Positions 1 through 7,260 of a DNA stretch of 64,000 nt are shown here, in pieces (within the stretch, counting starts at the first letter, position 1; every line of letters begins with the position of its first letter). The notes under the pieces were generated by a model, which was given only the letters and a program-made list of their open reading frames with translations, had not been told where the DNA came from and did not search any database. The position numbers and the translations under genes are program-made. This stretch comes from Sedimentibacter sp. SX930. GTDB lineage: Bacteria; Bacillota; Bacilli; Lactobacillales; Aerococcaceae. The stretch spans positions 1 to 64,000 of the forward strand of contig MUZD01000010.1 in NCBI GenBank assembly GCA_002155105.1, in the 5' to 3' direction.

Positions 1-19
1 TCAAATCCCTCCTTCTCCG
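1..19 (+). tRNA. tRNA 3' fragment, probably tRNA-Ser (cut by window start)
   Basis: The first bases read as a T-loop remnant (TCAAAT), a T-stem half (CCCTC), an acceptor half (CTTCTCC) and discriminator G. A G73 discriminator with an acceptor of this type fits tRNA-Ser of Bacilli. The anticodon lies outside the window, so the identity is inferred. Confidence 0.6.
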
Positions 20-47
20 TAGCTTTATCAAAAAAATAAAAAAACAT

Positions 48-119
48 GGTCCGTTGGTCAAGCGGTTAAGACACCGCCCTTTCACGGCGGTAACACGGGT
101 TCGATTCCCGTACGGATCA
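48..119 (+). tRNA. tRNA-Glu (TTC)
   Basis: Complete cloverleaf: acceptor GGTCCGT/ACGGATC, anticodon stem CCGCC/GGCGG around loop CTTTCAC (anticodon TTC), and T-loop TTCGATT. CCA is not encoded. First complete member of the array. Confidence 0.95.
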
Positions 120-196
120 TTGTCATGGTTGTTACAGCTTCAGCTGTTTTACAGGCATGATACACTTGAGCGTCAGCTCACAGTGTTTCTACACCT

Positions 197-269
197 GGAG
201 GTTTAGCTCAGCTGGGAGAGCGTCTGCCTTACAAGCAGAATGTCGGCGGTTCGATCCCGTCAACCTCCA
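197..269 (+). tRNA. tRNA-Val (TAC)
   Basis: Acceptor GGAGGTT/AACCTCC, anticodon stem TCTGC/GCAGA with loop CTTACAA (anticodon TAC), T-loop TTCGATC. CCA is not encoded. It is separated from tRNA-Glu by about 77 nt in which no gene is seen. Confidence 0.95.
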
Positions 270-271
270 TT

Positions 272-344
272 GGTTCCGTGGTGTAGGGGTCAACATGCCT
301 GCCTGTCACGCAGGAGATCGCGGGTTCAAATCCCGTCGGAGCCG
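272..344 (+). tRNA. tRNA-Asp (GTC)
   Basis: Acceptor GGTTCCG/CGGAGCC with one G-T pair, anticodon stem CCTGC/GCAGG and loop CTGTCAC (anticodon GTC), discriminator G. It starts 2 nt after tRNA-Val. Confidence 0.95.
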
Positions 345-363
345 TTTTTTAAATTTTTATTTT

Positions 364-436
364 GGTCTGATAGCTCAGTTGGTAGAGCACTTGATTGAAG
401 CTCAAGGTGTCGGCGGTTCGAATCCGTCTCGGACCA
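364..436 (+). tRNA. tRNA-Phe (GAA)
   Basis: Acceptor GGTCTGA with 3' partner TCGGACC, anticodon stem CTTGA/TCAAG with loop TTGAAGC (anticodon GAA), T-loop TTCGAAT, discriminator A. Confidence 0.95.
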
Positions 437-449
437 TTTTTTATATGAT

Positions 450-530
450 GGAGGGATAGCGAAGTGGCTAAACGCGGCGGACTGTAAATCCGCTCTTTCG
501 GGTTCGGCAGTTCGAATCTGCCTCCCTCCA
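450..530 (+). tRNA. tRNA-Tyr (GTA)
   Basis: 81-nt tRNA with a long variable arm. Acceptor GGAGGGA/TCCCTCC, anticodon stem GCGGA/TCCGC with loop CTGTAAA (anticodon GTA). The long variable arm and length fit bacterial tRNA-Tyr. Confidence 0.95.
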
Positions 531-540
531 TTCTTATTAT

Positions 541-614
541 GGCGATCGTGGCGAAGTGGTTAACGCACCGGTTTGTGGATCCGGCATTCGTGGGTTCAAT
601 TCCCATCGGTCGCC
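541..614 (+). tRNA. tRNA-His (GTG)
   Basis: Anticodon stem CCGGT/TCCGG with loop TTGTGGA (anticodon GTG). Counting G541 as the extra G at position -1 pairs it with C73, leaving acceptor GCGATCG/CGGTCGC, the normal layout for bacterial tRNA-His. Confidence 0.93.
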
Positions 615-622
615 CTCTTTAT

Positions 623-694
623 TGGGCTATCGCCAAGCGGTAAGGCAACAGACTTTGACTCTGTCATTCGTTGGTTCGAATCCAGCTAGCCCAG
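623..694 (+). tRNA. tRNA-Gln (TTG)
   Basis: Acceptor TGGGCTA/TAGCCCA, anticodon stem ACAGA/TCTGT with loop CTTTGAC (anticodon TTG), discriminator G. Sequence and length resemble Bacillus tRNA-Gln. Confidence 0.95.
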
Positions 695-717
695 TTTTTT
701 CAAATTAACAGCATTTC

Positions 718-788
718 GGCGGTATAGCCAAGTGGTAAGGCACAGGTCTGCAAAACCTCTATCACCGGTTCAAATCCGGTTACCGCCT
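718..788 (+). tRNA. tRNA-Cys (GCA)
   Basis: Acceptor GGCGGTA/TACCGCC, anticodon loop CTGCAAA (anticodon GCA), T-loop TTCAAAT, discriminator T as usual for tRNA-Cys. Confidence 0.95.
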
Positions 789-827
789 TTCCATGAGTAA
801 GATGGAAAATTGCATTCTTCATATCAT

Positions 828-911
828 GCCGGCGTGGCGGAATTGGCAGACGCGCTGGACTCAAAATCCAGTGCCCGCAAGGGCGTGCCGGTTCGACCCC
901 GGCCGCCGGTA
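828..911 (+). tRNA. tRNA-Leu (CAA)
   Basis: 84-nt class II tRNA with a long variable arm. Acceptor GCCGGCG/CGCCGGT with a terminal G-T pair, anticodon stem CTGGA/TCCAG with loop CTCAAAA (anticodon CAA). Last tRNA of the array, directly followed by a terminator. Confidence 0.94.
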
Positions 912-916
912 TCACA

Positions 917-964
917 CAAAACAGGCTCCTGACGATGACAGCATCGTTGGGAGCCTGTTTTTTT
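917..964 (+). terminator. Terminator of the tRNA array
   Basis: Stem AACAGGCTCC/GGAGCCTGTT with an inner stem ACGATG/CATCGT, followed by a run of seven T. It sits right after the last tRNA. Confidence 0.9.
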
Positions 965-995
965 GCATAGTTATACACGAAGCTGAAAGGAATAT

Positions 996-1024
996 TTGAA
1001 ATTGTTTCATTTTAAGTATATAAT
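996..1024 (+). promoter_or_regulatory. SigA promoter of the HxlR gene
   Basis: -35 TTGAAA (996-1001), exactly 17 nt, -10 TATAAT (1019-1024). The regulator's start codon follows 48 nt later. Confidence 0.8.
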
Positions 1025-1071
1025 TCGTTGTAACTTACAAAAAGAAACTTAATATCTATGAGGTGAACAAA

Positions 1072-1401
1072 ATGCTGACCAAAGAAGAATTGCCATTTTG
1101 TCCGGTTGCGACAACCGTCGATCTGATCGGAAATAAATGGAAACTGCTGATAATGCGCGAATTGTTGACTGGGACCAAGCGTTTTAATGAAATGCACCGA
1201 TTGGTGGATGGCATCAGCCAAAAAGTATTGACCGAAAATCTTCGGAAAATGGAGTCTGATGGGATTGTGAAACGGGAAGTATTTCCTGAAGTGCCACCCA
1301 GAGTGGAATATTCGTTAACCGATCTTGGAGATTCCTTAAGACCGATCATCAACAGTATGAGTGATTGGGGAACCGATTATATCAAAAATAACCGAGTGTA
1401 G
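1072..1401 (+). CDS. HxlR-family winged-helix transcriptional regulator
   Basis: A 109-aa DNA-binding protein of the HxlR family, cytoplasmic and probably dimeric. The N-terminal CPVATTVDLIGNKWKLLI stretch is the family signature: a Cys ahead of the first helix, then IGNKWK. It is followed by the GTKRFNEMHR helix-turn-helix start and a wing ending RVEYSLTDLG. The ATG at 1072 is chosen because AGGTGA at 1061-1066 gives normal spacing; a GTG at 1063 would lie inside that ribosome binding site. HxlR proteins often sense aldehydes, quinones or redox stress and control a neighbouring gene. Here the downstream neighbour is an insertion sequence, so the target cannot be read from context. It has its own promoter and terminator. 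Confidence 0.88.
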   Translation: MLTKEELPFCPVATTVDLIGNKWKLLIMRELLTGTKRFNEMHRLVDGISQKVLTENLRKMESDGIVKREVFPEVPPRVEYSLTDLGDSLRPIINSMSDWGTDYIKNNRV

Positions 1402-1476
1402 GCAAATGAAAAGTGGGTCGCGAATCCAGTATTTTCTGTTATCCGATGCAGAGCCAAAAGCTATATCATTTTCATC

Positions 1477-1521
1477 CTCCCTTTTGAAGCGTTATAATGC
1501 TTCAAAAGGGAGTTTTTTTTT
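1477..1521 (+). terminator. Terminator of the HxlR gene
   Basis: Perfect 14-bp stem CTCCCTTTTGAAGC/GCTTCAAAAGGGAG with an 8-nt loop and eight or more T. The T run leads straight into TTAC, the predicted target site of the insertion sequence. Confidence 0.9.
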
Positions 1522-1616
1522 ACCGAAAGAGCGTCGTAAAGCCCCTTGCTTTAGCTATGGGGATATAAGACGTGCACTTAGTTGTGTTATGTGGTGATTC
1601 GTTGCATAATCAATAT

Positions 1617-2027
1617 ATGGAAAATAAAAAATATAAATCAAATCATAACATCGTTTATTCTTGTACCTACCATGTTGTCTGGTGTCCAAAATATCGGCGA
1701 AAGGTCCTTGTCGGACCAGTAGCGGCACGCTTAAAGGAGCTCATTGTAGAAACGTGCACCGGTCTATCCGTCGAAATTCAGGAAATGGAGATCATGCCAG
1801 ACTACGTTCACCTCCTATTGGATATAGACCCACAATTCGGGGTTCACAAAGCAGTCAAACGCATCAAGGGAGTTTCTTCCCGCGTGCTGAGACAGGAGTT
1901 TAAGGAACTGACGACGAAGCTACCCACTCTTTGGTCGAATAGCTATTTCGTTTCCACAGTGGGTGGGGCACCGCTTGAAATGATTCAGCAATACATCCAA
2001 AGCCAAAAGACCTCACAACGCCAATAA
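1617..2027 (+). CDS. tnpA: IS200/IS605-family transposase TnpA (Y1 HUH), probably inactive
   Basis: 136-aa single-strand DNA transposase of the Y1 relaxase type; such enzymes cut at TTAC-like sites and join circular single-stranded intermediates. The start is ATG 1617 (MENKKYKSNHNIVYS); a longer frame upstream lacks family similarity. The catalytic tyrosine is Tyr126 in QQYIQSQK, the position used by IS608 TnpA. The metal-binding motif normally reads His-x-His (DHVHLL). Here it reads DYVHLL, so the first histidine is Tyr63 (codon TAC at 1803-1805) while His65 remains. One C-to-T change from CAC explains it. Family knowledge says both histidines hold the catalytic metal, so loss of activity is inferred, not shown. 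tnpB follows after 34 nt. Confidence 0.88.
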   Translation: MENKKYKSNHNIVYSCTYHVVWCPKYRRKVLVGPVAARLKELIVETCTGLSVEIQEMEIMPDYVHLLLDIDPQFGVHKAVKRIKGVSSRVLRQEFKELTTKLPTLWSNSYFVSTVGGAPLEMIQQYIQSQKTSQRQ

Positions 2028-2061
2028 ATGCAAAGCAATCATCAAGAAAGGAGGAACACGT

Positions 2062-3576
2062 ATGGCTAAAAGCAAAACAGCTTCATTCGTCGTAGAGCTG
2101 GGACTTGTTACACATCAAAATGAACAAGCAGTGCTGGATAAGCGTTTCAAAATTGCTGAAAAATTGTATAACAAGGTCTTGTACCATGCGCAGACGCAGC
2201 TAACAGAGTTGTATAAGAACCGTCGATACCAAGACGTGCTGGCAGAACGCCGCTTGTCCATCAAAGCAAACGACAAGAATCGTGTGACGGCGTGCAAAAA
2301 GGAATTGCAAGCTATCCAAAAGACCTTCGGCATGACGGAATACGCTTTGCATGCCTACATCGGACGGATGCGCGAGGCGTACAAGAAGCGTATCGACAGC
2401 TTCACAGCACAAAAAATCGCTTCAACGGTCTGGACAAGTGTGTCCTCCCTTCTGTATGGCAAAGGAAAAAAGGTACGTTTCAAAAAGTTCGGCCAGCTGG
2501 AATCGTTGGAAGGCAAGTCGAACGCTACAGGCATGCGCTTCAAAGGCGACCGTTTGGAGTGGAACGGGCTGATTCTGCCCGTCACTATCCGTACCAATGA
2601 CCTATTTGTTCAGCAATCCCTTTCCTTGCACCGGGTGAAATATTGCCGCATCGTACGCAAGGCGTTCAAGGGCGGTAATCAGTACTTCCTGCAACTGGTG
2701 CTGGAAGGTATCCCGCCAGTGAAACGCAACAATAATACAGGCATGTCCCGCCGAAACCCCGCTCCGAATGCGGAAGTGGGCATCGACATCGGCACCTCTA
2801 CGGTGGCGGTGGTAGGTGATGACGGCGTCATCTTGAAGGAATTATTTCCAGAAGGAGCGTCCTATGACCGCGCGATTCATCTGTTGCAACGAAAAATGGA
2901 CCGGAGTCGCCGCGCAACCAACCCCGCCAACTTTAATGTCGACGGCACCGTCAAGCAGGGTGTCAAGTTGACTTGGGTACGGAGCAAGAACTACATGGAA
3001 ATAATGTTTCGCTTGAAGGACCTCTACCGCCGTCGGGCGGTGGCATTAAAAGAAGCCCACAACAAAACCGCCAATGCCATCCTGGCACTGGGTAATCAGG
3101 TTTATGTGGAGGACATGGATTTCCGTGCATTGATGAAGCGGGCTAAAGAAACGACCGTCAACAAGAACGGGCGGTTCAACCGCAAGAAACGCTATGGTAA
3201 GTCCGTCGGCTATCATGCGCCGGCCATGTTGGTCGGCATCGTGAAGCAAAAAGCACTCCAAGAAGGGGGCACCCTGCAAGAGGTGGATACCTTTAAATTC
3301 CGTGCCAGCCAGTATAACCACGTAAACGATACCTACATTAAGAAGACACGTGAGGAACGTACGACCATTGTTGGCGGGCAGCTTGTCCAACGGGATCTGT
3401 ACAGTGCGTTCCTCCTGAAAAACAGCCAACCGACACGCAACAAGACTGACCGCACAAAGTGTAGCACGACGTTCGCCACTTTTATGACACACCACGACAC
3501 CTGCATCCAAACACTCTGCCAATCAACCGAACGCCAGTCCCGTAATTTCGGACTGCGAGACTTTCAATTTGCTTAA
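2062..3576 (+). CDS. tnpB: TnpB-type RNA-guided nuclease of the IS200/IS605 element
   Basis: 504-aa TnpB. Members of this family are RuvC nucleases guided by an RNA transcribed from the 3' end of their own element, and are the ancestors of Cas12. The RuvC triad is visible: Asp242 in VGIDIGTST, Glu350 in VYVEDMDF and Asp445 in VQRDLYSAF. The zinc ribbon usually found between the second and third motif (two CxxC pairs) is absent: the matching stretch reads SQYNHVNDTYIKK and holds no cysteine, as in a TnpB subgroup that ends with a QRDLYSAFL motif. The start ATG follows AAAGGAGG with good spacing. Size is above the ~400 aa of many TnpBs because of a long N-terminal wedge/recognition region. Intact frame, so it may still be active although TnpA looks dead. 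Confidence 0.9.
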   Translation: MAKSKTASFVVELGLVTHQNEQAVLDKRFKIAEKLYNKVLYHAQTQLTELYKNRRYQDVLAERRLSIKANDKNRVTACKKELQAIQKTFGMTEYALHAYIGRMREAYKKRIDSFTAQKIASTVWTSVSSLLYGKGKKVRFKKFGQLESLEGKSNATGMRFKGDRLEWNGLILPVTIRTNDLFVQQSLSLHRVKYCRIVRKAFKGGNQYFLQLVLEGIPPVKRNNNTGMSRRNPAPNAEVGIDIGTSTVAVVGDDGVILKELFPEGASYDRAIHLLQRKMDRSRRATNPANFNVDGTVKQGVKLTWVRSKNYMEIMFRLKDLYRRRAVALKEAHNKTANAILALGNQVYVEDMDFRALMKRAKETTVNKNGRFNRKKRYGKSVGYHAPAMLVGIVKQKALQEGGTLQEVDTFKFRASQYNHVNDTYIKKTREERTTIVGGQLVQRDLYSAFLLKNSQPTRNKTDRTKCSTTFATFMTHHDTCIQTLCQSTERQSRNFGLRDFQFA

Positions 3577-3786
3577 CAAATGTAAATAGCAACCAAAAGG
3601 TTCAGCTGTGAGCCTTCAACGCGAATGGTGCCATCGGGCGCCTTGTTGAGAAAGTCTAAGGGCTTTTGGGAATAGAACGGAAATAGAAAAACGACATCTC
3701 CACTTTTTTGGAAATATCGCCAGTACGGTCCGTGACGTCCCAACAGCCCTTGGAACCCCCTGGATTTATCCATGGGGAGCAGTCAG
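3577..3786 (+). ncRNA. Candidate TnpB guide-RNA scaffold (omega/reRNA) at the IS right end
   Basis: The 210-nt tail between the tnpB stop and the right-end hairpin has no gene. It holds several short inverted repeats, for example GGTGCC/GGCGCC at 3627-3642 and the terminal CCCC...GGGG hairpin. In studied TnpB systems the guide scaffold occupies exactly this place and the guide is the flank after the right end, here from about 3787. This assignment rests on position only; transcription is not shown. Confidence 0.4.
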
Positions 3787-3984
3787 AAAAAGGTAAGTAC
3801 CTGATAAAAAAGTGCGTACTATTGCAAGGGCATCTTTAAAGATATAGTAAGAGTATGGGAAGGGAGCAATATCAGCGAGGCGTTAAGCAACTCAGACAAG
3901 AACGAATGCCCATCACGATGATATTGCTTGTACGAAAAAGCTGGTTCGGCGGTAATTTTAGGTGAGTATCTGTTGAATGGGGGA

Positions 3985-4285
3985 ATGCGGATAATGATAG
4001 ATCCTTTATTGGTATTTGCAACAATCTTTGATGCTGACATTAAGTTTGCCATTGTGTCTCTGTTCCTTTACTACCCGAGTATGAGCTGCAATGACATCGT
4101 CCGAATGACGGGTGAGAAAAAAGTAAAATGTCATCACCAGTCTGTGGCGACTGCAAATGGATACGATTGTGGTCAATCAGATTGAGGACGACAGAAACTG
4201 CTATTACTCCTTGACGAGCAGCGGCACAGCCAGTTTGAAGGTGTTTAGCGAGATAGCAGATTTTTCGGAGCGTTGTATGAAGTGA
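3985..4285 (+). pseudogene. ArsR-like winged-helix regulator, frameshifted
   Basis: The first part (from ATG 3985 or 3994) reads MIDPLLVFATIFDADIKFA and continues to a helix-turn-helix stretch SCNDIVRMTGEKKVKCHHQ. After about position 4141 similarity moves to another frame, which reads LWRLQMDTIVVNQIEDD and then RNCYYSLTSSGTASLK, typical of an ArsR recognition helix, wing and C-terminal helix, ending at the stop 4283-4285. One extra base near 4141 explains the break. In its place upstream of the osmoprotectant transporter operon the gene was probably its local regulator. Programmed frameshifting is not indicated because no slippery sequence is seen. The ~200 bp between the IS and this gene (3787-3984) show no gene. 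Confidence 0.6.
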
Positions 4286-4298
4286 AAGGAGGTCCAAA

Positions 4299-4928
4299 AT
4301 GCTAGTTGAAGACATACTGCAATACTTTCAAGAGAATTTTAGTCAATATCTTATTTACGTATATCAGCACCTTGGGTTGAGTATCCAAGCGATCGTCATT
4401 TCATGTCTGATCGGCATTCCGCTGGGATATATCAGCCACCAGCACCGGAAACTCAGCCAGATGATCACCTTCAGTTCTCAAGCCTTGCGGATTATTCCCA
4501 GTCTGGCAGTCCTCTTTTTGTTGATTTCCTTCATAGGTGTCGGCAGGGCACCCGCATTGATCGCTTTGGTGTTGTTGGGCATTCCGCCGATTTTGGTCAA
4601 TACGACTGTCGGCTTCCTGGAAGTCCCCGCTGTTATGATAGAGACAGGCAAAGGTTTGGGGATGACCGATTGGGAGCTCCTGAAAAGGGTGAAGATTCCG
4701 CTGGCTTTTCCTTTTGTGATGACCGGTGTGAAGCTTGCTTTGGTGGAAATCATCTCGAGTGCGACGCTGGCAACATACATCGGTGCTGGTGGATTAGGAA
4801 CATTGATTTTTACAGGATTGGGTTTGAACAGGATGGATCTGCTTCTCATTGGAGGGGTATCGGTAGCGATGATTGCCTTCACGACAAGCATCTTTCTTGA
4901 TTACATAATTAAAAGGAGCGTAAATTAA
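4299..4928 (+). CDS. opuCB: Osmoprotectant (QAT-type) ABC transporter permease
   Basis: 209-aa inner-membrane permease of the OpuB/OpuC family that imports quaternary amines such as glycine betaine, carnitine or choline. It has five to six hydrophobic segments and the ABC permease EAA-like loop (about residues 125-145), including ETGKGLGMTDWELLKRVKIP, and ends with the family's TYIGAGGLGTLIFTG stretch. The start ATG is behind an AGGAGG site. First gene of a four-gene operon: permease, binding protein, ATPase, second permease. Substrate is inferred from family only; no aromatic-cage analysis was possible. Confidence 0.88.
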   Translation: MLVEDILQYFQENFSQYLIYVYQHLGLSIQAIVISCLIGIPLGYISHQHRKLSQMITFSSQALRIIPSLAVLFLLISFIGVGRAPALIALVLLGIPPILVNTTVGFLEVPAVMIETGKGLGMTDWELLKRVKIPLAFPFVMTGVKLALVEIISSATLATYIGAGGLGTLIFTGLGLNRMDLLLIGGVSVAMIAFTTSIFLDYIIKRSVN

Positions 4929-5828
4929 ATGAAAAGAAAAAATATTATCAGTACGATTGCAATGTTGGCCGTAACACTTTTAGTATCAGGGTGTTCAAGT
5001 TTGGGTGGCGGAAGTACGGAAGATACAGTCATCCGAGTGGGTTCCAAGGATTTTACCGAAAACTTGGTTGTTTCGGAAATTTATGCCTTGGCTTTGGAAG
5101 ATGCCGGTTATGAGGTTGAACGGATCCCGAATATCGCCAGCTCGGTCGTTCATACATCGATCACCAATGATGAAATCGATCTTTATCCGGAGTATACAGG
5201 TACAGGTCTGTTGGTAATATTGGAAATGGAGATGGAAACCGATCCGCAGAAAGTCTATGACACAATCAAAGCAGAATACGCAGAGCAGTTTAATCTGACT
5301 TGGTTGGATTATGCGGAAGCCAATGACAGCGCTGGGCTGGTCATCAAAACGAGCGTAGCCGAAAAATACGGCATTGAGACCATTTCCGATCTGCAGAAAA
5401 ATGCTTCAGAGCTTCGTTTTGCTTCCCAAGGTGAATTCGATCTGAGGGAAGATGGCATTCCTGGATTGACTAAAGCTTACGGAGAATTCAACTGGAAGAG
5501 CTCGACAGTCTACGACAACAGCTTGAAATATGAAGTCTTGAAAAATGATGAAGCCGATGTCGCACCAGCCTACACGACGGAAGGTCAACTGACCAATAAA
5601 GAAGAATTCACAGTTTTGGTGGATGACAAAAATTTCTGGCCGCCGTATAACTTGGCTCCAGTAATCCGTAATGAAGTATTGGAAGAAAATCCTGAGATTG
5701 CAGAAATTTTGAACAATATCAGCAGCACGCTGGATACAGAAACAGTGACCGGGTTGAATGCCAAAGTGGACGTCGATGGACAAGAATATGAAGCGGTAGC
5801 GAAAGAATACTTCGAATCAATTAATTAA
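4929..5828 (+). CDS. opuCC: Osmoprotectant ABC transporter substrate-binding lipoprotein
   Basis: 299-aa extracellular solute-binding lipoprotein. The signal peptide ends in lipobox LLVSGC with the lipidated Cys at residue 22. The mature part starts with RVGSKDFTENLVVSEIYALA and has the EYTGTGLL motif, both typical of the OpuCC/OpuBC group that binds choline, carnitine or betaine. Starts 1 nt after the first permease stop, so translation is probably coupled. The next gene follows after 17 nt. Cell-surface anchored partner of the two permeases. Confidence 0.9.
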   Translation: MKRKNIISTIAMLAVTLLVSGCSSLGGGSTEDTVIRVGSKDFTENLVVSEIYALALEDAGYEVERIPNIASSVVHTSITNDEIDLYPEYTGTGLLVILEMEMETDPQKVYDTIKAEYAEQFNLTWLDYAEANDSAGLVIKTSVAEKYGIETISDLQKNASELRFASQGEFDLREDGIPGLTKAYGEFNWKSSTVYDNSLKYEVLKNDEADVAPAYTTEGQLTNKEEFTVLVDDKNFWPPYNLAPVIRNEVLEENPEIAEILNNISSTLDTETVTGLNAKVDVDGQEYEAVAKEYFESIN

Positions 5829-5845
5829 GGAGGCGTTGAGGCCGC

Positions 5846-6619
5846 ATGGAGCAAACCGCGATAGAATTCAAAAATGTGACGAAGCTCTACGGGGAAGGGG
5901 GTACGAAAGCAGTCGATGATATCTCCTTCGAAATTAAGGAGGGCGAGTTCATCACTGTCCTGGGCTCTTCCGGCTCCGGCAAAACGACGACTTTAAAAAT
6001 GATCAACCGACTGATCCGTGAAGATGAAGGACACATAACCTTCTTCGGAGAAGACATCAGTTCAATGAACGAAGTGGATCTTAGGCGGAAAATCGGCTAT
6101 GTCGTCCAACAGATTGGCCTGTTTCCGCATATGACCGTTGCCCAAAACATCGCGACAGTTCCGGAACTGCTGAAGTGGGACAAGAAGAAAATCCAATCCC
6201 GCATCAAAGAACTGCTGGAACTTGTCCAACTGGATCCGGAAGTGTTTGCCGACAGAAAGCCGAAACAATTATCCGGCGGGCAACAACAGCGTATCGGCGT
6301 TGCGAGGGCGCTTGCCGCCAATCCGAAAGTGATGCTGTTGGATGAACCGTTTGGAGCGGTCGATGCGATTACGCGCCTGCAACTGCAAAATGAACTGCAA
6401 AAGATTCATAAAGAATTGGGCGACAAAACTTTTGTGCTGGTCACCCATGACATCAATGAGGCGTTCAAGCTAGGGATGAGAGTTCTGATAATGGACAAAG
6501 GCAAGATTTGTCAATTTGATACGCCGCGGGAAATCATGCGGAATCCGAAAACGGAGTTTGTTGCGAACTTGATTGCCACCGTAAAGGAACAAGAGGCATT
6601 TTGGAGTGAATTGAAATGA
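5846..6619 (+). CDS. opuCA: Osmoprotectant ABC transporter ATP-binding protein
   Basis: 257-aa cytoplasmic ATPase. Walker A GSSGSGKTT (about residues 37-45), signature LSGGQQQRIGVARAL, Walker B VMLLDEPFGAVD and switch His in VLVTHDINEA are all intact. Classical OpuCA/OpuBA proteins are near 380 residues because of C-terminal CBS domains that help sense ionic strength. This one stops soon after the ABC domain, so CBS-based regulation is missing. The ATG of the next permease overlaps its stop by 4 nt (ATGA), indicating coupled translation. Confidence 0.9.
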   Translation: MEQTAIEFKNVTKLYGEGGTKAVDDISFEIKEGEFITVLGSSGSGKTTTLKMINRLIREDEGHITFFGEDISSMNEVDLRRKIGYVVQQIGLFPHMTVAQNIATVPELLKWDKKKIQSRIKELLELVQLDPEVFADRKPKQLSGGQQQRIGVARALAANPKVMLLDEPFGAVDAITRLQLQNELQKIHKELGDKTFVLVTHDINEAFKLGMRVLIMDKGKICQFDTPREIMRNPKTEFVANLIATVKEQEAFWSELK

Positions 6620-7239
6620 TTGCATACTGGAATACTTACCATGAAAAACTGTTGACCGCCACGATGCAGCACATCGAATTAGTGGGGACGACGCTGACGA
6701 TTGCGATCCTCATTGCAAGTGGCATAATTCTGGCTTGCATGCATCAGGAACGCGTGATGAACGGTTTGATCTACTTGACGTCATTGCTTTATTCGATCCC
6801 AAGTCTGGCTCTGTTTGCCATTTTGATTCCGTTGACTGGCCTGGGAAGGAACACGGCCATTATCGTGTTGGTGATTTATTGCCAATATGTCCTGTTGCGC
6901 AGTTTTTCTGCAGGAATCAAAGAGATCGATCCAACAATCATCGAAGCCGCTGTAGGGATGGGCATGACGAGGAATCAAATGTTCCGGAAAATCCAACTGC
7001 CGTTGGCAATGTCATCCATCATCGCAGGGATACGGATCGCCGCAACCTCGACAATCGGCATCGCAACCATCGCCGCAACGATCAATGCGGGCGGGTTGGG
7101 AACCGTCCTTTTCGATGGCTTGCGGACATTCAGCGTCGTAAAACTGTTGTGGGGCACTGCGTTGTCGATCTTGTTGTGCGTCCTTGTCAATGTAATCTTG
7201 TATTTTCTTGAGAATGCGTTGCGTCGGAAATTCGCCTGA
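6616..7239 (+). CDS. opuCD: Osmoprotectant ABC transporter permease (second)
   Basis: 207-aa membrane permease paralogous to the first gene of the operon. It shows the EAA-like loop around AVGMGMTRNQMFRKIQLP and the ATINAGGLGTVLF stretch near the C-terminus. Overlaps the ATPase gene by 4 nt. It would pair with the other permease to form the channel. Last transport gene of the operon; a DUF5131 gene follows after 21 nt without a visible terminator, so the operon may continue. Confidence 0.9.
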   Translation: MIAYWNTYHEKLLTATMQHIELVGTTLTIAILIASGIILACMHQERVMNGLIYLTSLLYSIPSLALFAILIPLTGLGRNTAIIVLVIYCQYVLLRSFSAGIKEIDPTIIEAAVGMGMTRNQMFRKIQLPLAMSSIIAGIRIAATSTIGIATIAATINAGGLGTVLFDGLRTFSVVKLLWGTALSILLCVLVNVILYFLENALRRKFA

Positions 7240-7260
7240 TCTTTTCAAAGGAGTGATCGC

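Larger units (their letters stand above)
1524..3786 (+). mobile_element. IS200/IS605-family insertion sequence (IS608-like), tnpA + tnpB
   Basis: About 2.26 kb. The left end has TTAC (1520-1523), the target tetranucleotide used by IS608-like elements. A subterminal hairpin follows at 1542-1562 (CCCC...GGGG), preceded by the guide-like AAAG. The right end has a second hairpin at 3756-3776 (CCCC...GGGG). Both hairpins resemble those IS605-type TnpA binds as single strands. No target duplication and no inverted terminal repeats are seen, as expected for this family. The exact right boundary (about 3786, after GTCAG) is inferred. The element carries tnpA and tnpB in the same direction and a ~200-bp noncoding tail. 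TnpA appears mutated in its metal-binding motif, so the copy may no longer move by itself. Confidence 0.85.

Noticed and set aside
157-978. Open frames inside the tRNA array
   Set aside because: They run through tRNA genes on one or both strands and have no coding features.
1063-1071. GTG start of the HxlR gene at 1063
   Set aside because: It lies inside the AGGTGA ribosome binding site of the ATG at 1072.
4130-4160. Programmed frameshift in the ArsR-like gene
   Set aside because: There is no slippery heptamer at the switch point; an inserted base explains the data.
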